A stretch of 64,000 nt of DNA from Streptomyces griseoloalbus. Its GTDB lineage: Bacteria > Actinomycetota > Actinomycetes > Streptomycetales > Streptomycetaceae. The notes under the pieces are model-generated. The model was not told the DNA's origin, did not search any database, and saw nothing but the letters and a program-made list of their open reading frames with translations. Of the stretch, positions 23,893 to 32,968 are shown in pieces; position 1 is the first letter of the stretch, and every line of letters starts with the position of its first letter. Made by a program: the position numbers and the translations under genes. The stretch covers positions 62,001-126,000 of the forward strand of contig BMUD01000021.1 in the NCBI GenBank assembly GCA_014650015.1. The letters run 5' to 3'.

Positions 23893-26061
23893 ATGGCGAC
23901 CTTGCTGTACCGGCTCGGGCGGTTCTCCTTCCGCAGAAGAGGCCGAATAGCCGCTCTCTGGCTGCTCCTGCTGACCCTGCTGGGTGTCGGAGCCGCCACC
24001 CTGATGGGCCCGACAAGCGACAAGTTCTCCATGCCCGGCACCGAGTCCCAGCGGGCGCTGGACGACCTCGACCGGCAGTTCCCGCAGGCCGGCGGAGCCA
24101 CCGGCACCATCGTCGTCGCCGCGTCCGAGGGCGAGAAGCTGAACCCCGCCGCGGTGGCACCCGTGGTGAAGGAAGCCTCCGGGATCCACGGCGTCACTGC
24201 CGCCATGGACCCGTTCCGGACCGGTGCCGTCTCCCCGGACGGCCGCTACGCCCTCATCCAGGTGCAGTTCGACAAGGCCGCCGACGAGGTCACCGACGAG
24301 ACGAAGGCGGACTACCAGGCCGTCGGTGACGACGTCGAGGGCCTGCGGGTCGAGCACGGCGGCGAGGTGATGGGCGGTGAGGTGGAGATCGGCTCCACCG
24401 AGGCGCTCGGCGTCCTGGTCGCCGCGGTGGTCCTGGTCATCACCTTCGGCTCGCTGGTCGCCGCCGGGATGACCCTGCTGAACGCGCTGATCGGCGTCGC
24501 GGTGGGCATGGCCGGCCTCTTCTCCCTGACCAGTGTCATCGAACTGACCTCCACCGCCCCCATCCTGGCGCTGATGCTGGGCCTGGCCGTCGGCATCGAC
24601 TACTCGCTCTTCATCACCTCCCGCTACCGCCAGTACCTCGCCGAGGGCCTTCAGCCCGAGGAGGCCGCCGGCCGCGCGACCGGCACCGCCGGCTCCGCCG
24701 TCGTCTTCGCCGGTGCCACCGTCGTCATCGCCCTGGCCGGCCTCTCCGTCGTCGGTATTCCCTTCCTGAGCGTGATGGGCCTGGCCGCGGCGGGCACCGT
24801 CGCCGTCGCCGTGCTGGTCGCCCTCACCCTGCTGCCGGCCTTCCTCTCCTTCGCCGGCAAGAGGATCCTCTCGCGCAAGCAGCGCCACGCGGGCGGGTAC
24901 ACCGCCGGGGACGGCACCGTCGCCGAGGGCTTCGGCTTCACCTGGGGCCGGCTCGTCGTCAAGCTGCGTGTCCCGCTCCTGGTCGTCGGCATCCTCGGGC
25001 TGGGCGCTCTCACCCTCCCGGCCCAGGACATGCGCATAGCCCTGCCGGACGCGGGCACCGCCGCCGAGGGCTCCCCCGCACGCGAGGCGTACGACCTGAC
25101 GTCCGAGGGCTTCGGCGAGGGCTTCAACGGCCGTCTCATCGCCGTCGTCAACGGTGAGGACGTACCGTCAACTCGGGCGGCCGCCGAGAAGGCCACCGCC
25201 CTCATCAAGGACACCGACGGCATCCTGACCGTGGCCCCGCCGCAGCTGAACGAGCAGGGCACCACCGCTCTGCTGGCCATCATCCCCGAGGCCGGCCCGA
25301 CCGCCGCCGCCACCGAGGACGCCGTCCACGACATCCGCGCCCGGGTCACGGACGTCGAGGGCGCCGACATCGCACTCACCGGCGCGACCGCCCTGGGGAT
25401 CGATGTCTCGGAGAAGCTCGCCGATGCCCTGCCGGTGTATCTGCTCCTCGTGGTGGGCCTGTCCATCCTGCTGCTCATGCTGGTCTTCCGGTCGGTCCTG
25501 GTACCGCTGAAGGCAGCCCTGGGCTTCCTGCTCACCGTGGGCGCGACCTTCGGCATCACCGTCGCCATCTTCCAGGAGGGCCACCTCGCCGGCCTGGTGG
25601 GCGTCGACACCCCCGGCCCGCTGGTGAGCTTCCTGCCGATCCTGCTCATCGGCATCCTGTTCGGCCTCGCCATGGACTACGAGGTCTTCCTCGTCTCCCG
25701 CATGCGCGAGGACTTCGTCCACGGCGCCGACCCGCAGGCGGCCATGGTCAGCGGTATGGGCCACAACGCCCGCGTCGTCACGGCCGCCGCCCTCATCATG
25801 ACGTCCGTGTTCGGAGGCTTCGTCCTGATGGACGACCCGATCATCAAGTCCATCGGATTCGCCCTCGCCGTCGGCGTGGTCATTGACGCCTTCGTTGTCC
25901 GCATGGCGCTGGTCCCGGCGGTGATGTCGCTGCTCGGCCGTGCCGCCTGGTGGCTGCCCAAGCCAGTCGACAAGGCCCTGCCCGACCTCGACATCGAAGG
26001 CGAGAAGCTGAACCGGCAGCTGGCCGCGGAGACGCGCGAGGAGATTCCCGTCTCGGTCTGA
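23893..26061 (+). CDS. MMPL-family RND-type exporter
   Basis: 722 aa from the ATG at 23893; an alternative TTG at 23863 would overlap the tetR stop by four bases (tetR ends at 23866). Two similar halves of the MMPL fold: an N-terminal helix then an extracytoplasmic loop, then a block of helices, repeated. GLAVGIDYSLFITSRYRQYLAEG and LFGLAMDYEVFLVSRMREDFVHG carry the conserved Asp-Tyr pairs (GxDY, MDY) used for proton transfer. Actinobacterial MMPL proteins export lipids, siderophores or drugs. The C-terminus is a short soluble tail. Controlled by the preceding TetR. Confidence 0.93.
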   Translation: MATLLYRLGRFSFRRRGRIAALWLLLLTLLGVGAATLMGPTSDKFSMPGTESQRALDDLDRQFPQAGGATGTIVVAASEGEKLNPAAVAPVVKEASGIHGVTAAMDPFRTGAVSPDGRYALIQVQFDKAADEVTDETKADYQAVGDDVEGLRVEHGGEVMGGEVEIGSTEALGVLVAAVVLVITFGSLVAAGMTLLNALIGVAVGMAGLFSLTSVIELTSTAPILALMLGLAVGIDYSLFITSRYRQYLAEGLQPEEAAGRATGTAGSAVVFAGATVVIALAGLSVVGIPFLSVMGLAAAGTVAVAVLVALTLLPAFLSFAGKRILSRKQRHAGGYTAGDGTVAEGFGFTWGRLVVKLRVPLLVVGILGLGALTLPAQDMRIALPDAGTAAEGSPAREAYDLTSEGFGEGFNGRLIAVVNGEDVPSTRAAAEKATALIKDTDGILTVAPPQLNEQGTTALLAIIPEAGPTAAATEDAVHDIRARVTDVEGADIALTGATALGIDVSEKLADALPVYLLLVVGLSILLLMLVFRSVLVPLKAALGFLLTVGATFGITVAIFQEGHLAGLVGVDTPGPLVSFLPILLIGILFGLAMDYEVFLVSRMREDFVHGADPQAAMVSGMGHNARVVTAAALIMTSVFGGFVLMDDPIIKSIGFALAVGVVIDAFVVRMALVPAVMSLLGRAAWWLPKPVDKALPDLDIEGEKLNRQLAAETREEIPVSV

Positions 26062-26092
26062 CCCGCGCACCGGCCGGACCGGACCGCACCCC

Positions 26093-26127
26093 GGAGGACG
26101 GGACCCGCACCAGCGGTCCCGTCCTCC
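26093..26127 (+). terminator. Stem-loop terminator of the tetR-MMPL operon
   Basis: Perfect 13-bp stem GGAGGACGGGACC (26093-26105) / GGTCCCGTCCTCC (26115-26127) with a 9-base loop, about 30 bp after the MMPL stop. No T-tract follows, as usual in high-GC actinomycetes. Confidence 0.75.
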
Positions 26128-26578
26128 TCCGTTCTCCGCGTCCTTTCCGGCCGCCGCGGCGCGTCGTCACCCCATCGGACCGCGGGTCCAGGAAGAACGA
26201 CCCGGACCGTGCGAGGAAAGGGACGGACAGCGCACCCTGAGCTCCCACGACACGGTCGGGCCGGCCGTCGCCCGGGGCCGTTGCCCGTACCGCGTCAGGC
26301 GGCACCGGGCGATCTCGTCCGCACGCAAGGCCGGGTCCGCGTCCCGTACGGTCTGCCGGGCACGCGCCGGTTGGTGGATGTGACCGTGCACAACGCCGGA
26401 GGCCGGGCGGTGCCGTACCGGTACGGCGATCGGGCGGATGTGTGCGACTCGACGCTCGCCCGCACCTCGATCCGGCTGCGGCTCGGCCAATGAGCCGTAC
26501 TCGCTCCCTGCGTCCCGTGCGGTCGCGGCCGATGCCGTCGTCCGTGACCAGCCGAGGGCCGCATGCGCGGGAAACCGC
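26128..26578. other. Intergenic region, no convincing gene
   Basis: About 450 bp between the MMPL terminator and the stop of the next TetR gene. A plus-strand frame (26209-26493) ends with LVDVTVHNAGGRAVPYRYGD, which is not obviously random, but the first half is Arg/Pro-rich and no start site is seen. Possibly a gene fragment. Confidence 0.35.
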
Positions 26579-27196
26579 TCAACTCGTCGTGTCAGCACCC
26601 GATGCGGTGCCCGGGGCGGTGCGCCCCTGCAGTATTCCCTCGACACCGTGCAGGAACGTTTCGGAGATCAGCTCGGGGTCGAAGAGGCAGCCGGCCGCCA
26701 TGGCGCCGTCCCGGAGCATGACGAGATGCCGGCCGGCCGCGTCGGCGGGTGCGTCGCCGGTCTGTGCCAGCAGGTCCGTGACGGTGTCGAGGAACCATTG
26801 CCGGTGGGCCAGGACGGCCTGGTGGATCGGGTGGGTGGCATCGGGGTATTCGGCCGCCGCGTTGAGGAAGGCGCAGCCCCGGAAACCGGGGGACCGGATG
26901 CCATCGGTGATGGACCTGCCGACGGCTCGGACCTTGTCGACGGCCGACTCGCTGCTGGCCTGTGCGGCGGCGATCTGTCCCCGGATGCCCCGGTCGGCCA
27001 GATCGAGATACGCGAGGACGAGTTCTTCCTTGCCCGAGAAGTGTCGGTACAGCGTGGCACGCGTCACCCGGGCCTCTGCGGTGATCCGGTCGATGCCGAC
27101 GGAGTGGATCCCCTCCGCGTAGAAGATTCTGGTCGCCGTGTTGAGCAGCCGCGCTCGGGCTTCGGATGTGCTGCCGACGTCTGGGCTCCGACTCAT
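26579..27196 (-). CDS. TetR/AcrR-family regulator
   Basis: 205 aa from the ATG at 27196. Helix-turn-helix: ARLLNTATRIFYAEGIHSVG, DRITAEARVTRATLYRHFSGKEELV. The C-terminal part with GFRGCAFLNAAAEYPD and HPIHQAVLAHRQWFLDTVTDLL is of the TetR_C_33-like type common in actinomycetes. Divergent from a DUF308 membrane protein gene, with two inverted operator copies in the gap, so it probably represses both. Confidence 0.9.
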   Translation of the reverse strand: MSRSPDVGSTSEARARLLNTATRIFYAEGIHSVGIDRITAEARVTRATLYRHFSGKEELVLAYLDLADRGIRGQIAAAQASSESAVDKVRAVGRSITDGIRSPGFRGCAFLNAAAEYPDATHPIHQAVLAHRQWFLDTVTDLLAQTGDAPADAAGRHLVMLRDGAMAAGCLFDPELISETFLHGVEGILQGRTAPGTASGADTTS

Positions 27197-27224
27197 GCAC
27201 ACCACCTTACCAAAATGGCGAGGT

Positions 27225-27288
27225 AGAACGTTCGGTCTTGACAGCCCTCGTACCGGTCCCCTTAGATTTCAAGGAGACCGAACGTTCT
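27225..27288. promoter_or_regulatory. Pair of inverted 14-bp TetR operator copies
   Basis: AGAACGTTCGGTCT (27225-27238) and its exact reverse complement AGACCGAACGTTCT (27275-27288), 36 bp apart. Each copy contains the 8-bp palindrome GAACGTTC. One copy lies near each divergent promoter. Confidence 0.8.
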
Positions 27289-27389
27289 CCCTCTCGAACG
27301 GGTGGGCCCCCGATCACTCTCCGCCGCACGATGCCCACGCGATGACCAGGGCATTCCGTATCACCACCCTGTCACTGAAAGGCACACCC

Positions 27390-27968
27390 ATGGACACCCT
27401 CACTACCGCCACCGCCACCGCCACCGCTTCCGTCGGCGTTCCTGCGACCTTGCGCAAGCTGTACTTCCTGCGCTTCGCATTCGCCGCCGTCTGGGCCGGC
27501 CTGATGTTCGCGACCGCCGGCACACTGGATCCGCTGAGTGGGACACTGCTGCTGATCTATCCCCTGTTCGACGTCGCGGCCGCGGTTGTCGACGTCCGGT
27601 CCGCCAGGGCGAGCGGCCGTACCACCCCGGTCCTGTACGCGAACATCGCGATCAGCTCGCTGGCAGTCGTCGGCCTGGCCGTCGCCGCCACGTCCGGCAT
27701 CCCGGCCGTTCTGCGGATCTGGGGAGCCTGGGCCGTCGTCTCAGGGCTCGTCCAACTCCTCGCGGGTGCCGCCCGCCGGCAACTGGGCGGCCAGTGGGCG
27801 ATGATCATCAGCGGCGCCATCTCCACCGTCGCCGGTGCCTCGTTCTTCGCCCAGGCCGCAAGCGACGATCCCGCGCTGGCGAATCTCGCCGGGTACGCCT
27901 TCCTCGGGGGCGTCTTCTTCCTCATCTCGGCGTTCCGCCTGAACCGCGCCGCCCGCCGGAACGCCTGA
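27390..27968 (+). CDS. DUF308-like integral membrane protein
   Basis: 192 aa from the ATG at 27390 (AAAGG upstream). After a Thr/Ala-rich N-terminus come six hydrophobic helices, including FLRFAFAAVWAGLMFATAG, GTLLLIYPLFDVAAAVVDV, VLRIWGAWAVVSGLVQLLAG and GYAFLGGVFFLISAF. The arrangement of three similar two-helix units, each with a Gly-rich and a basic loop, matches HdeD/DUF308 proteins, linked to acid or envelope stress in enterobacteria. Regulated in all likelihood by the divergent TetR. Confidence 0.8.
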   Translation: MDTLTTATATATASVGVPATLRKLYFLRFAFAAVWAGLMFATAGTLDPLSGTLLLIYPLFDVAAAVVDVRSARASGRTTPVLYANIAISSLAVVGLAVAATSGIPAVLRIWGAWAVVSGLVQLLAGAARRQLGGQWAMIISGAISTVAGASFFAQAASDDPALANLAGYAFLGGVFFLISAFRLNRAARRNA

Positions 27969-28383
27969 CCCCCACTGCGCCGAGCCGCGCTTGCCAGAGG
28001 CTGTCGTCACACGACGTGGTGGGTGACGGGGCCGCAACCGCAACCGCTTCCGGCGCGGCAGTCAGAGGGGCCGGCCCCCGGGCCTTCGACCGGCAGCCCT
28101 ACACGCAAGCCGATACGGGGAGCGGTGCCGGCTGCCGGCGCCGGAGGCGGGCAAGTGCATCGCGGAGGCCCTGGTCCGCTCCTGGCCGGACGCGATCGAA
28201 CACATCGCCACGAGAGGGGGCTGTTGCGCCGCCTCCACCGGCCGTCCGGCGGAGCGGGCTTGCCCGGCGGTGGCGTCGGTGTTCGCGGACAACGGCCGCG
28301 AAGGCCGACGACACGGTCGCCGCGCTGGAAAGCGTGGCTCGCCTCGAACCGGGGCGGCGCCGCTTCGCAGCAGCCCGTACGCG
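27969..28383. other. Intergenic region, no gene recognised
   Basis: About 415 bp between the DUF308 gene and the bidirectional hairpin. Open frames are Arg/Pro/Gly-rich without known motifs or start sites. I see nothing else. Confidence 0.4.
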
Positions 28384-28418
28384 GGTGGCGGTGTGACCGC
28401 AGCGGTCACACCGCCACC
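28384..28418. terminator. Bidirectional stem-loop terminator
   Basis: Perfect 16-bp stem GGTGGCGGTGTGACCG (28384-28399) / CGGTCACACCGCCACC (28403-28418) with a 3-base loop. It lies between two convergent genes and could end both. Confidence 0.8.
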
Positions 28419-28463
28419 GAGCGACCCCGATCGAGAGGCCAGGGCCGACGAGCGTATGGAGTC

Positions 28464-31400
28464 CTACGTGAGAGTGATCGCGTAGACCTGCACCCGAGGA
28501 TCGTTCTGCAGGCCGATGGACCGCACCGTCTTCGACGCGTCGAGGTCCGCGGAGGCACCGAACAGACGCACCGGCGGGCCGTCCACGCCCTGCCCACGCT
28601 TGATCCGGTGCGGCATCTCCAGTGCCACGGAGCTGCCCTGCGGTGCCGCTCCCGCCCAGTCGCCCACCGGAACCGGCAGTTCGGCGGTGGTTCCGTCGGT
28701 GTAGCGGACGGTGAGCATCGTCGTCACCGGGCCGTGGTGGGCCGCGGCGACCAGGCGCAGCGCGCCGTACGACCCGGCCGGGAGCAGCATGGCCTGGCCG
28801 CGGGCCTCGACGAAGTTCGCAGCCGTCCCGGACGGGTCGGGAGCGTCGTAGGTCACGCCGTCCCAGACGACCGGACCCGCCGCGGGCAGCAGATCACCGT
28901 CGTAGCTCCATCCCGCTCCGTCGAAGTCGCCCTCGTCGGAGGCTGCGACGGTCGCGGCTCCGTCGTGGTTCATCTCCTTGCCGAGGTCGACGGCACACTG
29001 CTCATCGGTGTCCGCCGCGCAGCGGGCCGCGGCGCGCACCTCGATGGTCGCGATGCGCTCCACGCCCTTCACGCCCTTCGCGGTGGCCGTGACCCGCACG
29101 GTGTACGAACCCGGCGCGGTTCCGGCCGGCACGCCCACGTCCACCGCCGCGGTCCGCTGGACCGGCAGCCGGTGGGAGGTGAGCGAGAAGGGCTCGGAGG
29201 TCTTCACGGTCCAGCCGCTGGGCGCCTTCGCGTCGATGCCCACCCGCAGCGTGCCGGGGGACTGGCCCAGTACGTCCAGCTTCAGACGGACGCTCTGGGC
29301 GCTGTCGGACGTCGGCAGGACGTCGGAGCTGGTGCGCAGTGACGCGTCGAGGTGCCGGCGGGAGTCGGCTGCCGCGCGGTTCACGGACGGCGGCTCCGCG
29401 CCCTTGCCGGTGCCCCATGCCGATGGCTTGCCGGTCATCTCGAAGGCGAGGTTTCCACCCTTGGCGACCGCGTCCCAGTCCAGCCAGGTGGCGCGCAGGT
29501 CCTTCCCGCCGAACTTCGCCTGCTTCACGTAGCGTTGGGTGTCGCTCGTACCGGGTGCCTTGACGGTCAGGGTGCCGCCCTGCTCGTTGCCGTAGGCGCC
29601 GATGCGAATGACCGCCGACGGGAACTGGGGGCTGGAGACGGCGAGGAAGTCGCCACCGTTCGTCGTCGGGTACAGGCCCAGGGAGGAGAAGACGTACCAG
29701 GCCGACATGGTGCCCAGGTCGTCATTGCCGGTCATGCCGTCGGGCCCGTCCGTGAAGAGCGTCATCGCGGCGCGGACCACGGTGGCCGTCTTGGCGGGTG
29801 CGCCGGCCCACAAGTACATGTACGGGGAGTGCAGGTCGGGCTCGTTGTTGGGGTTGTAGGTCGGCTTCCCGTAGTAGTCGTACGGAGCCGAGATCCAGTC
29901 CTTGCGAGCGGTTCCGGCAGGGTCATCGAGGAGCTTGTCGTACGCGAAGAAGGCGTCGAGCCGCTTCTCCGTCTCCCGCTTGCCGCCCATCAGGGACACG
30001 AGCCCGGCCGGGTCCTGGGGTACCAGCCACTGGTACTGGTAGGCGCCGCCCTCATGGAACTGGTGACCTGCTTCGACGGGGTCGTAGGGCGTCAGCCAGG
30101 TGCCGTCGGTCGTGCGCGGCCGGAACTGCTGGATGGAGGAATCCCACAGGTTCCGGTACCACTGGCCGCGCGCCGCGAACATGCGGGCGTCCGCGGTGTG
30201 CCCCAGTCCCTTGGCCATCAGGGCCAGCGACGCGTCCGCCGCCGCGTACTCCAGGGTCGCCGAAGCGGGATGACGGCAGTCGTTGTCGCCGCCCTTGTCC
30301 GGACAGTCCTTCCCCGGTTCGAGCCCGCTGGGGATGTAGCCACGCTCCTGGTAGTCGGCGACTCCCGCACGGCCGTTGTAGGGGGAATCGTCCGGCGGCG
30401 TACTGAGGGCGTTCTTCCGCAGAAGCGCGTACGCCTCCTTCTCGTGACCCGCGAGCAGGCCCTTGGACCACGCCTCGACGAGGAAGGGAGTCACCGGGTC
30501 GCCGGTCATGATGTTGGTCTCGCTGTTGGCGAGCGACCAGCGCGGCAGCCAGCCGCCGTCCCGTCCGATCGCGACGACCGACAGCGCGACATCGCGGGCG
30601 ACCTTCGGCTGCAGCATCTGGAGCAGTTGGTTCTGCGGCCGGTGGGTGTCCCACAGCGACAGGTTCTGGTAGGGCGTGTACCCGGACGCGGTATGGGTCT
30701 TCCCGTCGAAGCCCGCGTACCGGCCGTCGACGTCTCCGGCGAGGTTCGGGTGCAGTTGCGCGTGGTAGAGGGCCGTGTAGAACGCGCGTTGCCGCTCGGT
30801 GGACCCGCCGCCGATCTTGACGGCGGCGAGCTGCCGCTCCCAGGTCGCGTGCAGCGCGGCGCGGGTGGCGTCGAAGTCGTAGGAGTCGTCCGTCTCCGCC
30901 TTGAGGTTCTTCCGGGCGCCCTCGATGCCCGTGTAGGACAGGCCCACCTTGACGACGACGTCACGGTCGGTGCCGGCGTCGAAGGTCACCCAGGCACCGT
31001 TCCCGCCCTCGCCGGCCGCGTCCCGCTCACCGGGAGCGGGGGTGGAACCCCGCCAGGTGCCGTGCGAGGCGAACGGCCTGTCGAAGGTCGCTGTGAAGTA
31101 GACGGTGTGCCGGTCCTTGCCCGCGCAGAAGTTGCCCGCCTCGACACGGCCCTCGACCGTCCGGTCGCCGACGACATGCACCTCCGAGCTGTACACCCTC
31201 TGGTTGGCCTTGCCCGTGTTGAACAGGACGTTGGCGCGGTCGGTCGAGGGGAAGGTGTAGCGCTGCCATCCCGTGCGGGGTGTGGCGGTCAGCTCGGCGT
31301 CGATGTCGTACGTCTTCAGCCCGACGCGGTAATAGCCGGGTTCGGCGTCCTCGTCGTCATGCGAGTAGGCCGAGCGGTAGGCATCGGGGTCGACGCTGTC

Positions 31401-31748
31401 GACCGCTCCGGTCGTCGGCATGAGCGGCAGCTCACCCATGACGGAGCAGCCGACGCCGGAGAGGTGGGTCTGGCTGAATCCGTGAATCTTGTCCTGCTGG
31501 TAGTCGTAGCCTCCCTGGCCGCCGGTGTCCGGGCTGACCTGGACCATGCCGAAGGGGGCACTCGCTCCGGGAAAGGTGTTGCCGAAGTTCTGCGTGCCGA
31601 TGAACGGGTTGACCAGGGAGGTGAGGCGGGGCGCGGCCGCGGGGGACTGGGCGATGGCCGGCGCCGGGCCCAGGGCACCGCCGGCAACGAGCAGTGCGGC
31701 GAGGACTGTCGATGCGCGGTTACGCCATCGGCGGAGGGGTCTGTGCAT
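28464..31748 (-). CDS. Secreted GH92 alpha-1,2-mannosidase with C-terminal accessory domains
   Basis: 1094 aa from the ATG at 31748 (AGGAG upstream); the frame is open much further but that part is Arg-rich. A Sec signal peptide is visible (RRWRNRASTVLAALLVAGGALG, cleavage after AIAQ). The mature part starts with LVNPFIGTQNFGNTFPGASAPFGMVQVSPD in family terms; HEGGAYQYQWLVPQD and GNDDLGTMSAWYVFSSLGLYP are GH92 signatures, the latter carrying the acidic residues of the inverting, calcium-dependent mechanism. After about residue 770 come a NEW3-like domain (LPVQRTAAVDVGVPAGTAPG) and a C-terminal beta-sandwich resembling a carbohydrate-binding module. It would act outside the cell on mannan or N-glycans. 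Confidence 0.92.
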   Translation of the reverse strand: MHRPLRRWRNRASTVLAALLVAGGALGPAPAIAQSPAAAPRLTSLVNPFIGTQNFGNTFPGASAPFGMVQVSPDTGGQGGYDYQQDKIHGFSQTHLSGVGCSVMGELPLMPTTGAVDSVDPDAYRSAYSHDDEDAEPGYYRVGLKTYDIDAELTATPRTGWQRYTFPSTDRANVLFNTGKANQRVYSSEVHVVGDRTVEGRVEAGNFCAGKDRHTVYFTATFDRPFASHGTWRGSTPAPGERDAAGEGGNGAWVTFDAGTDRDVVVKVGLSYTGIEGARKNLKAETDDSYDFDATRAALHATWERQLAAVKIGGGSTERQRAFYTALYHAQLHPNLAGDVDGRYAGFDGKTHTASGYTPYQNLSLWDTHRPQNQLLQMLQPKVARDVALSVVAIGRDGGWLPRWSLANSETNIMTGDPVTPFLVEAWSKGLLAGHEKEAYALLRKNALSTPPDDSPYNGRAGVADYQERGYIPSGLEPGKDCPDKGGDNDCRHPASATLEYAAADASLALMAKGLGHTADARMFAARGQWYRNLWDSSIQQFRPRTTDGTWLTPYDPVEAGHQFHEGGAYQYQWLVPQDPAGLVSLMGGKRETEKRLDAFFAYDKLLDDPAGTARKDWISAPYDYYGKPTYNPNNEPDLHSPYMYLWAGAPAKTATVVRAAMTLFTDGPDGMTGNDDLGTMSAWYVFSSLGLYPTTNGGDFLAVSSPQFPSAVIRIGAYGNEQGGTLTVKAPGTSDTQRYVKQAKFGGKDLRATWLDWDAVAKGGNLAFEMTGKPSAWGTGKGAEPPSVNRAAADSRRHLDASLRTSSDVLPTSDSAQSVRLKLDVLGQSPGTLRVGIDAKAPSGWTVKTSEPFSLTSHRLPVQRTAAVDVGVPAGTAPGSYTVRVTATAKGVKGVERIATIEVRAAARCAADTDEQCAVDLGKEMNHDGAATVAASDEGDFDGAGWSYDGDLLPAAGPVVWDGVTYDAPDPSGTAANFVEARGQAMLLPAGSYGALRLVAAAHHGPVTTMLTVRYTDGTTAELPVPVGDWAGAAPQGSSVALEMPHRIKRGQGVDGPPVRLFGASADLDASKTVRSIGLQNDPRVQVYAITLT

Positions 31749-32347
31749 GGAAGCGGTCTCCTGTTCCTCACCCGTCATGTGCTGCGCGACATGAGAGGTG
31801 ATCTTCAAGCGACGGACGGAGTGGGCACATTGAATCGGTCGCACGTGCGGTGCTCGGGTGAGGGTGTGCGATACGGGCTGATCGGTCTGTGTGCAGGTGG
31901 TCGCCGGGGATACGGCTCCTGCACGGCCTCGGTGTGCGCGATGCGCTCGCAGGCGCCGGACGCGCAACGCCTGCGCGTCACCGGTGACGGCCCGTCGTCG
32001 AGGGGTTCCGTCGTGGGCGAATGGGCGAGGCGCACCCGAGGGAGCGCCGGCCCGAGGGGCCCGGCGCTCGTACATCTACCTGGTCTCATGCGCGGGGAGG
32101 CGGTGGTGTACAGGTCATCGCGGTGAACCTCCCTCTGCAGCACGATCAGCGGCCCTGGCTGGATGGAAGCGGACTAGATCACGCGCCTGACATCGTTGTC
32201 AAGACCTCTGGAGCCGACTGGTACCGGCACATCATCACGGCTGGCGGCACCACCCGAGATGGCGCGGCGGTCGGGCTTCGGCGAGCCCACGCTCCGGTCC
32301 CACGAGAAGGTCGGTCCGCTGGGAACGGTCGCCCGGGAGTTGACAGG
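31749..32347. other. Upstream region of the GH92 gene
   Basis: About 600 bp. It should carry the GH92 promoter; the possible LacI-type operator at 32188-32201 is listed separately. Open frames here are Arg/Pro-rich and are not called. Confidence 0.4.
32188..32201 (-). promoter_or_regulatory. Possible LacI-type operator with -35 element for GH92
   Basis: TGACATCGTTGTCA is an inverted repeat (TGACA-n4-TGTCA). On the minus strand it contains TTGACA, a good -35. Sugar-responsive LacI repressors of Streptomyces bind similar TGACAACGTTGTCA-like sites. The distance of about 440 bp to the GH92 start weakens the case. Confidence 0.3.
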
Positions 32348-32675
32348 GTGCTCGTCACGGGTGGTACCGGGTTCGTCGGCAGTCACTCGGTGGCTCGGCT
32401 GGTGCGTGAGGGCTACCGGGTCCGTGTGACGGTGCGGGAGCCGGGACAAGAGATTGAGGTACCCGCGGCGCGCCGGCAGGCCGAGACCGATCCTGCCGGC
32501 CGGCTGGAGTTCGCTGTCGCCGACCTCGGCGCTGACCGCGGGCGGGCTGACCGCGGTGGGGCTGACCGGGGTGGACGGTATCGGCCACGTGTTTCACCAT
32601 GCGTCGCCGTTCCCGCGCCCTCCGCCCACGTCGGAGGACGACGTCGTCCTGCCCGCCCGTGACGGCGCGCTGAGC
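32348..32675 (+). pseudogene. NAD-dependent epimerase/SDR (dihydroflavonol-reductase type), frameshifted and truncated
   Basis: From the GTG at 32348 the frame reads VLVTGGTGFVGSHSVARLV followed by REGYRVRVTVREPGQE, a clear Rossmann start with the TGxxGxxG motif. After LEFAVADLGAD homology jumps to another plus frame, which reads GVDGIGHVFHHASPFP and then SEDDVVLPARDGAL, as expected next in this family. Sequence matching the family stops near 32675, leaving about 110 of roughly 330 residues. A frameshift within a GGGCTGACCGC-type repeat is the likely first lesion. It marks the left border of the biosynthetic cluster. Confidence 0.75.
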
Positions 32676-32968
32676 GTATCTCCGCGGCCCGAAGGGCGGG
32701 GGGCCGAGGGTCGTGATGGCCTCCTCCTGTGGTGTGGGTGGGCCGCAGGGTCGCGCGGCCCTTGGGGTGGTGGCGCCGGACGACGCAGGCGGCTGCGGCG
32801 CGGCGGAGAGTGGAGCCCGCCTGCGAGCCGACGGCCGAACAGCTCCGCTCCGAAGGCCCCACAGTCCTTTCGCCTTCCGGCTCGGCTCGGCTCGGCTCCG
32901 CCGCTCCGTGAACGGCAGCAGTTGACGTATCCGCCGACGGGGCGGGCCACCAAGGCGGCAGCCTCGGG
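32676..32968. other. Intergenic region at the left border of the biosynthetic cluster
   Basis: About 290 bp between the SDR remnant and the stop of the first LanB-like gene. It holds a short GGCTC repeat near 32878-32900. A strong AGGAGGAGG on the minus strand near 32722-32730 is not followed by a normal start codon. No gene called. Confidence 0.35.

Noticed and set aside
26209..26493. Plus-strand 94-codon ORF ending in LRLGQ
   Set aside because: Only its second half looks protein-like, there is no start site and no family is recognised.
28464..32075. Longer GH92 reading frame starting near 32075
   Set aside because: The extension is Arg/Pro-rich; the ATG at 31748 has AGGAG and is followed by a normal signal peptide.
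32676..32968. Small peptide gene downstream of LanB-like gene 1 behind an AGGAGGAGG
   Set aside because: The strong ribosome-binding-like site is not followed by ATG, GTG or TTG at a usable distance.
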